49,706 nt of DNA from Chrysochromulina parva (lineage: Eukaryota; Haptophyta; Prymnesiales; Chrysochromulinaceae), in assembly GCA_002887195.1 (NCBI GenBank), contig PJAB01000060.1:1-49706 (forward strand), written 5' to 3'. Position numbers and translations under genes: made by a program. Shown here in pieces: positions 42,344-49,706 of the stretch (the stretch's first letter is position 1; each line of letters opens with the position of its first letter). Below the pieces are notes generated by a model, which saw nothing but the letters and a program-made list of their open reading frames with translations, had not been told where the DNA came from and did no database searches.

Positions 42344-43005
42344 AGCCGATGCCGCAGTCCGGCGCTGCCCAAGCTAGACGCCGTCCGTCTGTGTTTGGGC
42401 CGATCGGTTGATTCAAGATACCGGTACGCTCCGCGTCCGCTACCGGTTCAAAGACACCGGGGGGAAGCGGTACGGTACCGGACCGGTAAAAAGACACCGG
42501 GGGGAGCCGGGACACACACGGGACACACGCGGGACACGCGGGCGCACAAAGGCACACGGACCACGCAGACAAACCTCACAACCATCCAAACCCACCAACA
42601 ACACACTCCCGCACGTCAGCGCGACGACCGAACAAGCCGCGGCCGACTCGGCCCGGAGCCGACCGCTCCCCGCAATCAGAGCGCCTCCCCGCGCCTGCTC
42701 GAAGGCGGTCGGCGAAATGAAGGCGCGCGCGGCTCCAGTGACGCGTACCGGTAAAGCTCACGAGTCACGACGGCGTCTCAGCTTCCAGTCTGCGCGTGCG
42801 TAGAAACGTGTGTTTTCGGTCAAAAGACACCTGTGTCCTGGCTCCCCCGGTAGAACCCGGCAGGCCCGGAGGGGACTTTGACCGGCGGTTTCATTTTTAG
42901 TTTCTCCGGTTCGCATAATGCTCGCGTGCGGAGTGGACACGGACAAGGTCGAGCCGCGAGTCGAGCGAGCGGTCGCGCCTAGCGGCTCGAACAGCGCTGT
43001 AGGCC
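42344..43005. other. Divergent promoter region
   Basis: About 660 bp between the starts of the channel gene and the next plus gene. AAAGACACCGGGGGGA is repeated at about 42451 and 42489, amid several GGTACCGG-like words; GGGACACACG(C)GGGACAC repeats follow. No supported gene. Confidence 0.5.
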
Positions 43006-45219
43006 TTGGTTTCTATGCCGCAGGAGATCCAGCTACCCTCGTCTATCACCACCGCCGTGTACGACGGCAGAAAGGTCGAGGTGGTGACCTATTCTGACCC
43101 GGATGCGAAGCCGCCCGAGCATCGCTGGGATGCGTCGCGGAAGATCCCGCCTCCGCCGCCCTCTCGCGAGAAGATTAAGCGCGTTCTTGCGGAGGAGGCG
43201 CAGCGATCGCAGTTTCAGGCGAGGCGTGTTGGCGCGTATTGCAAGGCAACGTTTGACAGCCCGCGGCCCATGGGCCTTGCCAGCGGAGACCTTCCCTACT
43301 TTGAGCTTGAGTGGGCAGCGAACGCGCCGGCAGATGTGCGGCTCAACCTCGACTACAGCACGCGCATGGCTGTGCCAGCGTCCATCTCAGCTGTTCGACG
43401 TGAGCGCGGAGAACGCTGCGCCGAGCGTATGTGGCTCTCGCCGATCGGACGGCCATATGAGACGCTCGGAGAGGTGCCCCTGTATCCGGCACACGTGAGG
43501 CCCGGCGAGCGGCCGAAGCCGCTCAACATCCGCGGCGAGAACTGGCGGCCGCCCTATGAGTCCAACGGCGAGGACGACATCCGGTTGCTCGCACCCGGCG
43601 CGCCGCTCGAGGGGATGGTTCCCAAAGATGGGATGCGTTATTTCGCATGCAATGCACCCAAGGACCATCACGTCACGGTGGCGCTCGAGGTGATGCAAGG
43701 CGACCCGGACTTGTTCGTGTCCGCGCAGATCAAGAGGCCGAACGCGGACCGGTTCACGTGGCGCTCCAACTCGAGTGGCGACACCGACGGCATCACGATC
43801 GAAGCCGGTGGTGCCCATCCGGACCCCAATGCGCACCCGGAGGGCGGATTGTACTACATTGGAGTCTTCGGCGAGAAGCAATCTGACTTCAAGATCTCGG
43901 TGCGCTACTGGAAGCCGCAAATCTACCTGCCGCCCTCGCCGCGTCGCAAGATTGGGCGAGGCACTCAGATCATCCACAAGCACCTTCGGCGCTCCGCCTC
44001 GCGTCTCGCGTCCTTACGAAGCGGCGCGGCTGCTCCAGGGGCCAATCTGAGTGGCGCCGTCGCCGCGCTGCCGCTGAGTGCCCACCACGGCGCCGATGAG
44101 CAGGGGCGCGGCGGCTTCTCGGACGGTAGCGAGAGTGAGAGCGACGAGGGCGGTGCCAATGGCAATGAGCAGGGCAAGGCCGACAGTGGCGCTGCGTCTT
44201 CTGAGGTACCGGCAGTAGCGTTGCTCGACGCACATCTACGTGCAGGCCGCCCGGCGGCAAAGCTGTTACGTTCATACTCGGAGCTGGCTCTGCGTGGCGC
44301 GCCGCGCGCCGCCACCCAGGTTGCCCTGAGCCACTCGTTTGAGACGCTGCCGTTGCGAGGTCTCGTTCCACGCGAGGAGGAGGAGGAGGAGGGCACTGAC
44401 GAAACTGACGGGGGCAGCCGCCGCGACAGAGGCGGCAGAGGAGGCGAACGTGGCGGCGACAGAGGCGGCGGCGCGCGCGCAAGCGGCAGCAGCGCCGTGC
44501 TCAAGCCCGCGACCTACGTTACCAGCCTCACCGCACACAAGTCCCCCCACGAGCCCCCGGGGAAGTCCCCGGGGGGGAGGTCAGCGGGGGGGAGGTCCCC
44601 GGGGGCTATGCCGCGGCTCACGTCGCCGCTCGGCCAGCGCTCAGGACGGCGCGCGGGCGGTGCTCTGGACGGCGCGGGCGCATCGCCCGAGCGCGCGCGC
44701 TCGCCGCCGGAGCCCCCACTCGACTTGAAGTGGCAGCCCCCCAAAGGGTACAAGTGGACAGATCTGCCCAAAGGGTCGCGCCTGGTGCAGGCGCTGCATG
44801 AGACTGTGGAACTGAGATCCGATCTCGAGGCGCGGCTCGAGCGGCAGCTGCGCGAGCTTGAGCAGAAGCGCGCGCTCACGTACATCGCGCGCACGCACGC
44901 ACTCAACGCCATCGACCCGACCACCCATGTCCTTGAGCCAAACTCCGTACGCAAGTCGACACAGTGGATGCTCGCAAGCTACGAGAAGAACAAGCGCGAG
45001 GCTGAGGCGCACGCGGCCGCGGAGGCGGCGAAGCGCGAGGCGGAGGAGGCGGCGCTGGCAGCGGCGCTGGCGGCGAAGGTCTCGTTCAAAGACCATCCAA
45101 CGGTCAAGAAGATCGACACCAAGTTTCGTGTACCGGTAGAGTCGACGACCAGTCCTCATAAGTCTCACTATGGGAGCAGGCTGGGGCCGGCCTCTTTGGC
45201 GTTGCGCAAGAGTAGGTGA
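43006..45219 (+). CDS. Protein with pre-peptidase (PPC)-like domain, function unknown
   Basis: 737 residues; ATG at 43015 (MPQEIQLPSSITTAVYD) is equally possible. Residues 190-310 form a beta-rich part: IRLLAPGAPLEGMVPKDGMR, YFACNAPKDHHVTVALEVMQ, GDPDLFVSAQIKRP, GLYYIGVFGEKQSDFKISVR. The order 'G...YF..D....V.L.V..GDPDLFVS...Y.IGV.G...S.F.I.V' is that of bacterial PPC domains, found also in protist surface and flagellar proteins. The middle third is disordered (Ser/Gly/Glu-rich, with a run of glutamates). The C-terminal 150 residues turn ordered again: PPKGYKWTDLPKGSRLVQAL and a Glu/Ala coiled coil. There is no signal peptide, so it is likely cytosolic; flagellar association is a guess based on the coiled end. 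Confidence 0.6.
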   Translation: MVSMPQEIQLPSSITTAVYDGRKVEVVTYSDPDAKPPEHRWDASRKIPPPPPSREKIKRVLAEEAQRSQFQARRVGAYCKATFDSPRPMGLASGDLPYFELEWAANAPADVRLNLDYSTRMAVPASISAVRRERGERCAERMWLSPIGRPYETLGEVPLYPAHVRPGERPKPLNIRGENWRPPYESNGEDDIRLLAPGAPLEGMVPKDGMRYFACNAPKDHHVTVALEVMQGDPDLFVSAQIKRPNADRFTWRSNSSGDTDGITIEAGGAHPDPNAHPEGGLYYIGVFGEKQSDFKISVRYWKPQIYLPPSPRRKIGRGTQIIHKHLRRSASRLASLRSGAAAPGANLSGAVAALPLSAHHGADEQGRGGFSDGSESESDEGGANGNEQGKADSGAASSEVPAVALLDAHLRAGRPAAKLLRSYSELALRGAPRAATQVALSHSFETLPLRGLVPREEEEEEGTDETDGGSRRDRGGRGGERGGDRGGGARASGSSAVLKPATYVTSLTAHKSPHEPPGKSPGGRSAGGRSPGAMPRLTSPLGQRSGRRAGGALDGAGASPERARSPPEPPLDLKWQPPKGYKWTDLPKGSRLVQALHETVELRSDLEARLERQLRELEQKRALTYIARTHALNAIDPTTHVLEPNSVRKSTQWMLASYEKNKREAEAHAAAEAAKREAEEAALAAALAAKVSFKDHPTVKKIDTKFRVPVESTTSPHKSHYGSRLGPASLALRKSR

Positions 45220-45308
45220 GCGTGTGGAGAATGCGGACAGTGCCGATGTAAGCGATTTTCCGTTTCATCGAACCAAAGATACGCGCCGGCGTGGGCGCGG
45301 TATAATCC

Positions 45309-48300
45309 ATGCAAACCTTGTCGCAGTGGCTGTCCGACTCCTCTAGAAGCTGCGCGCCGCTCACAGACACACTTGCGCGGCAGCACGCGCGCGACCAAGT
45401 GCTCTTCGTCACCTTCACCAACTTTGAGCAGGTTGTGTTTGCCGTTAACTGGGCAAGGCAACTCAAGGTCGTTGGGCTGCGTGGCTTGGTCGGTACCCCG
45501 GTGGAGCTGCCACCCGCTCACATGCACAACATTCGGGCGGCTGGCAGCAGCTTATTTTGCGCCAACAGCGAGCTGATACGGCGCAACCCCCAGGCAGGCC
45601 GATGGGCCGAGGTTGCGCCGCTGCTGCGCTTTGGGCTGCACGTCATCATCTCGGACTCGGATGTCTCGTGGCTGCGCAATCCGACGGCCTACTTTCACGA
45701 AGTGCGTCGCAAGCACCCGGCCGTCGACTTTTTGCTGTGCACAGATCGGGCCTACAACGGCTACAACGGCGCACCGCTGCTGGCCGCGCCGCACCACAGC
45801 GCCGACCTTGATCCGCACGACCTTGATCTCGAGGCGGATGGCGAGTTTATGGCGGTTCCGTCGTACAACATCGGCATCATGGTGCTGTACGCGCACGCCG
45901 CGGCCAACCTCTCCGCGATGATTGACGTGCTTTGGATCGACGCCGTCTCGCGCACGGTCATCGAGAGAGGGCGCAAGGAGCCGATGCGCGGTGGGCTCTC
46001 CGCTTGGGATCAAGGCCCCATCAATAAGTTCGTGCTGCACGGCCGTGCTCTTCCACACGATAGGGCACTCGTGCTCATCGACCGAGCGCTGCCGTCAGTC
46101 GGCGAACTCAGCTCTTCGATCGGCGAGCTATCCAATACGCAGAAACAGCTCTACGAGCAGCTCACGGCCCGGGGGACGCTCAGCACGACGCCCAGCACAC
46201 GCCGAGGGCGAGGCACAAGGGTGCGAGTCCGCACGGGCATGCTGATGACCTCTGATGATCTCGAGTCCGCACGGGCATGCTGATGACCTCTGATGACCTC
46301 TGATGAACCCTGATGACCTCTGATGACCTCTGATGACCTCTGATGAACACAGATGACCTCTGATGACCTCTGATGACCTCTGATGACCTCTGATGGCCTC
46401 TGGATTACCTCCATCATCAGGTGCGACTCCACATGGGCGTGCTGCCCATGCTTCAGTTTGCAACGTCCTTCACCTTCTTTATCAAGGCGGACCTTCGCGC
46501 CCACTACGGCGCCCGACCGTACTCGCTGCACGCCATCTATTCGCACGGCTCGAGCTTGCAGCGCAAGCGCGCGCTGCTGCGCGAGGCGCACGGCTGGGTC
46601 GACCCTCCGGAGTACTATGGCGCGACAGCCGCAGGTGCGATGCCGGCGCAGGGCTCGGCATGTGGCATTCCCACCTCAGTGGTCTCTAAGCTCGTGCAGG
46701 CCCGACTCTGCATGCAGGGCGCGCCGCAGCGCTACCTCGTGTACGGCGCGAGCTTGTCCGAGCGCGCGCGTCGTCTCGGTGGCTTCGAGACCATTCTCTC
46801 GCAGCTGAAACGCTTCGAGCTCGCCGTTCGAGTCGCCTCACTCACGAACCGGACGCTTGTGCTGCCTCGGCTGAGGTATTGGCGCCCTCGAGATGGCCTC
46901 TGATGACCTCTGACGACCTCTGACGTCTTCTGATGACCTCTGGTGACCTCTGATGACCTCTGACGTCTTCTGATGACCTCTGATGACCTCTGATGACCTC
47001 TGACGTCTTCTGATGACATATGATGACCTCTGATGACCCATGGATTGCCTCCCTCATCAGGTGTGGCGCCCTCGGGATGGCCTACCCCTGCTACGCGTGG
47101 TACCATCGGGCCACGACGAGCGCGGGCTTCCGGAATGATGCTGTGCCCATGCCAAGCACGTGCCCCACATACTACTGGCTCAACCATGATCTCGCAGAGG
47201 TCCTCAGGATCCAGCTGCGCGAGCCCACGTTCCTCTCAAACCCGCGCTTCGCACGAGAGATCCTCGACAGCCGCGCGATCCTCGACATTGCCGGTGGTGC
47301 CGGCGGTGCCGGCGGCCGGCGAGCCAACAGCAGAACCAGCACCAGCACCAGCACCAGCACCAGCACCAGCACCAGCACCAGCACCACAAGCAGCAGTAGC
47401 AGCAGCAGCAGCAGCATGAGCAGCAAGGCCGATGGCGACGGCGGCGACGGAGGACATGCTGGCGCTCTTGGGCAGGGTGGCGGCGCAAGTGACGATGGTG
47501 ACAAAGGTGCGCTGCGACTCGTCTCGCCGTCGCGCACGACGCCCGAGCAGCTCGCTCGTCTACTCGCGCGCGCTGAGGGCGCACGAATCCTCTACATACG
47601 GGACATCACCCCGCTGGTGCTTGAGGGTGCTGCGCGGATACCGCCGCTCACCGTGGACGATCGCAGGGTCGCACCCAATCCCGGGCTGGGCGGCGGTGTG
47701 CACGAGCTGACCCAACTCACCGCCGGCTTCTGGTTCGCTGATTGCCTCAGATAACCTCTGAGAACCTCTGAGAACCTCTGATGACCTATGATGACCTCTG
47801 ATGACCTCTGACGGCTTCTGGTTCGCTGATTGCCTCTGATAACGTCTGGTGACCTCTGAGAACCTCTGAGAACCTCTGATGACCTATGATGACCTATGAT
47901 GACTTCTGATGACCGCTGATGACCTCTCTGATGTCTTCTGGTGACTTCTGATGCGCTGATCTCTGATGACCTTAGATGACCTGAGATGACCTCTGAGAAC
48001 CTCTGATGACGATCTCTTCCCGCCAGGTGCACACCGTGCGTGATTACCTCTGATGACCTCTGATGACGATCTCTTCCCGCCAGGTGCACACCGTGCGTGA
48101 TCACGCGGCGCGGCGGCGTCATTCAAGAAGTCAACCGCTCGACAGTGCGCGAGCTCGAAAAGTATTGCCGCGTGGAGGCTCGAGGTCTATTGGGCTACCC
48201 TAGCTCACGCCAGACGTGTTGCCAGAAGATCAAGAGCGCACATGGTTGCCCTATATGCGCGCCAGGCCAGCGTGCCACACGCAACGAGAGCTTGTTGCCC

Positions 48301-48438
48301 TTCCACATGCGCCAGTACCTGCCCGCGTGGGCGAAGATGCCGGAGCCGCCGCTGCCGCAGCTCGCGGCTACCAAAGATCGCGACTGGCGTTGCTTGCATC
48401 CGCTCTGCACCGGCCACGAACCTGACCGATGGCCATAA
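45309..48438 (+). CDS. Nucleotide-diphospho-sugar transferase (GT77-like)
   Basis: Exons 45309-46220, 46421-46875, 47061-47732 and 48084-48438 join in frame to 797 residues. The N-terminal half shows the Nucleotid_trans fold: DQVLFVTFTNFEQVVFAVNW, then LRFGLHVIISDSDVSWLRNP, whose DSD is the metal/nucleotide-sugar site, then FMAVPSYNIGIMVLY and SAWDQGPINKFVLHG. Such enzymes (plant RRA/XEG113 relatives) add arabinose or xylose to wall or surface glycans. The second half continues into LKRFELAVRVASLTNRTLVL, typical of a second sugar-transferase-like or O-fucosyltransferase-like fold, a Thr/Ser repeat ([10 protein letters not shown]), and a Cys-rich end. No membrane anchor is seen at the N-terminus, so a 5' exon may be missing. 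All three introns are introner-like and every one contains an in-frame stop, so splicing is needed. Confidence 0.78.
46221..46420 (+). repeat. Introner-like intron, 200 bp
   Basis: Filled with TGATGACCTC decamers, ending GATTACCTCCATCATCAG. The first 24 intron bases match the first 24 bases of the next exon (46421-46444) at 20 positions. The donor-side segment CGAGTCCGCACGGGCATGCT is itself repeated within the intron (46224 and 46261). Confidence 0.85.
46876..47060 (+). repeat. Introner-like intron, 185 bp
   Basis: Decamers TGATGACCTC alternating with a variant TGACGTCTTC, end block GATTGCCTCCCTCATCAG. The intron start (46876-46899) repeats the exon start (47061-47083) with one substitution, one indel and one further change. 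Confidence 0.85.
47733..48083 (+). repeat. Introner-like intron with both ends duplicated internally
   Basis: 351 bp. The donor junction GGCTTCTGGTTCGCTGATTG recurs at about 47814. The acceptor junction is present twice as an identical 40-base block (48005-48044 and 48062-48101). Use of the first acceptor would hit an in-frame TGA, so the second must be used. Filler is TGATGACCTC and TGAGAACCTC. Confidence 0.8.
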
Positions 48439-48567
48439 AGAGGAGTGCCCCTGTGAAAACTGACAGAAAATTTGGAAACTGAGCGGAAGTGGGGATGGTG
48501 CTCCTCTGCGTAACCGTAAGCTTAGATCACACCAATACCATCGTGAATACACATAGGTCATAGCACT

Positions 48568-49338
48568 TCAATCGAGCGGCACGGCGGCCGCCGCCTCCTC
48601 CTCCCGGCCAGAGAGATTGGCGTCGATGGCGACCTTGCGAGCCTCGCCTCTGGTGATGAACGCATCCACAGCGGACCGTAGACCTGTCGGGGCGAGACCA
48701 CACGAGCGTTTCGTCATGTCGGGAGCCTTGCTGTGGAGCTGGGATGGATACGACAATCACGGCGTTCGGTCGCACTCATTCACACCATGCAACCCCACCT
48801 GGCCGATGAAGGTTTCGAACTCTTCGAAGCTGATCTTGAGATCACCATCCGCGTCCATCTTGCCGAGGAGCGACTTGCAAAAGCTCTCGGTCCAGCCCGC
48901 ATTTGTCTCGGCGCTGAAGTGCATGAGCTCGTCGAGGTCGATTTCACCAGACTCGTCGAGGTCGATTGCCTTGAAGGCAAGCTCTATCGTCTCATGATTG
49001 AAGGGATCGGACCGTGCGCGTGCGCTGTGGCCACCATCGATGAGCATCGTGAGCTCCTCCGCATCGACCGACCAGCTAGGCTGTACTGCGTCATACCACT
49101 TGGCGAACTCCTCTTGATTTAGGCTCTTCGCGCCTTTCGCCGCGCCCGCCGCCTCACAAAACTGTTCCGGCGACCACAGCACAAATGGAGCATCAACTAC
49201 ATTTCCAAGCAGCAGAATCTCCTCAAGCGTGACCTGCCCGCTGTCATCTACGTCCAGCGCGGTGAACATTACGTCCGGCTGCGTGACGTCGCGCACGTTC
49301 ATGCGTACCATGATGCCGATGCTGCTGCTGATCAACAC
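48568..49338 (-). CDS. EF-hand calcium-binding protein
   Basis: The main exon runs from ATG at 49338 (MLISSSIGIMVRMNVRD). Three EF-hand loops are clear: DVDDSGQVTLEE, DLDESGEIDLDE and DADGDLKISFEE, each 12 residues with Asp at position 1 and Glu at 12; the spacing (first alone, then two as a pair) is like calcineurin B or calmodulin-like proteins. Unspliced, it ends at 48757 with 193 residues. A GTGTGAATG...CCGACAG intron (48684-48785) would join it in phase 1 to 48683-48568 (LRSAVDAFITRGEARKVAID) and give 222 residues; this tail has sensible composition. An upstream exon may exist, since the first loop begins only about 29 residues from the Met. Partners are unknown. Confidence 0.75.
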
Positions 49339-49706
49339 GCCGCGATCGATCGTTCACACAGACGCTGTGATGACGTGTCCCTCATTATGGATCCTTCCGC
49401 CGTTCCGCGGTTCCGCCATCTCCGCCCACTCCCTTGTCCACCACAGCAGCGGCTTCCGGAGAACACATTCGATATCCGGATAGGCTTCCGTACGGTTGTC
49501 TGTTCTTTATGGACATTCACTATAATAGACTTGGACCCAGTTCAGTTCAGTTCAGTTTCTTCGCGGTCCCCCCACGCTCACTCCACCTCCCGTAACCATA
49601 CGTCGGAAAGGGGTGGGGGAGTGAGTGCACGCGCTCACGCGTGCGTTGCCTTGGGCCGGTGTGTGGCCTTCGGTCGGCCGAAGATGAGCGTCTGGGGACA
49701 CGCTGG
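49339..49706. other. Right-edge non-coding region
   Basis: Upstream of the EF-hand gene. Contains a TATAATAG-like stretch at 49521-49528 and the second copy of the dispersed repeat. No supported frame reaches the right edge. Confidence 0.45.
49540..49580 (+). repeat. 41-bp dispersed repeat, copy 2
   Basis: Identical to 39435-39475, same orientation, 10.1 kb apart. Flanking sequences differ except for one more matching CAGTTCA-type step on the left. Confidence 0.9.

Noticed and set aside
46270..46410. CRISPR-like regular array
   Set aside because: The units are contiguous decamers without unique spacers, lie within a nuclear intron and are shared by other introns.
1..49706. tRNA, rRNA or transposase genes
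   Set aside because: I looked for cloverleaf-like arms, conserved rRNA words and reverse transcriptase or DDE motifs and found none that I could support.

Overview
The window is nuclear DNA from a photosynthetic, probably flagellated, unicellular alga with a complex (secondary, red-type) plastid. It is GC-rich and gene-dense. Genes are interrupted by short GT-AG introns, many proteins carry low-complexity tracts (poly-Ala, poly-Ser, poly-Gln, Ser-Pro), and TAA, TAG and TGA all occur as stops. Clues to the lifestyle are a photosystem I PsaE gene with a signal-peptide-like leader ending in an AFA/FGP motif, a dynein regulatory complex subunit (DRC3) and a P2X-like channel. A haptophyte or a pelagophyte-like stramenopile fits; the sequence alone does not decide.

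Layout, left to right. 1-5.7 kb: a partial gene running off the left edge, a large low-complexity protein (minus) and a divergent YqaJ-type exonuclease (plus). 6.3-10.5 kb: a secreted-type purple acid phosphatase with three exons, a PQ-loop/MPDU1-like membrane protein and a repeat-containing hypothetical protein. 11.1-16.9 kb (all minus): a Ser-Pro-rich single-pass membrane protein, a SAM methyltransferase and a coiled-coil protein, tightly packed. 17.5-21.6 kb: a complete USP7-type deubiquitinase. 22.1-25.1 kb: a GT8-type glycosyltransferase. 25.5-31.2 kb: a hypothetical protein divergent from a TMEM128-like protein, then a TBC-like protein divergent from DRC3. 32.2-38 kb: an FkbM methyltransferase, a half-size ABC transporter and a BTB protein. 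38.7-45.2 kb: nuclear psaE, a P2X-like channel fused to a C2 domain, and a protein with a pre-peptidase-like beta domain. 45.3-49.3 kb: a second glycosyltransferase and an EF-hand protein.

The most striking signal is an intron family. At least five introns in three unrelated genes on both strands are filled with tandem copies of a decamer close to TGATGACCTC and most end in the same acceptor block, CCCTCATCAG. In the clearest cases the first 23-24 bases of the intron, beginning at its GT donor, duplicate the first 23-24 bases of the following exon. The element therefore seems to bring its own acceptor and to take its donor from a target-site duplication. Related introns use other short fillers (ACTGAGTGCC, CTTGA, an 11-mer near ATTGCGTCCTG). 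One copy lies antisense inside an open reading frame. I interpret these as introner-like elements with unusually long direct repeats.

Exon boundaries were built by hand from reading-frame continuity, GT-AG signals and family conservation. They are strong for the acid phosphatase, USP7, psaE, TMEM128-like, TBC-like and both glycosyltransferase genes, and weaker for the methyltransferase C-terminus and the EF-hand gene.
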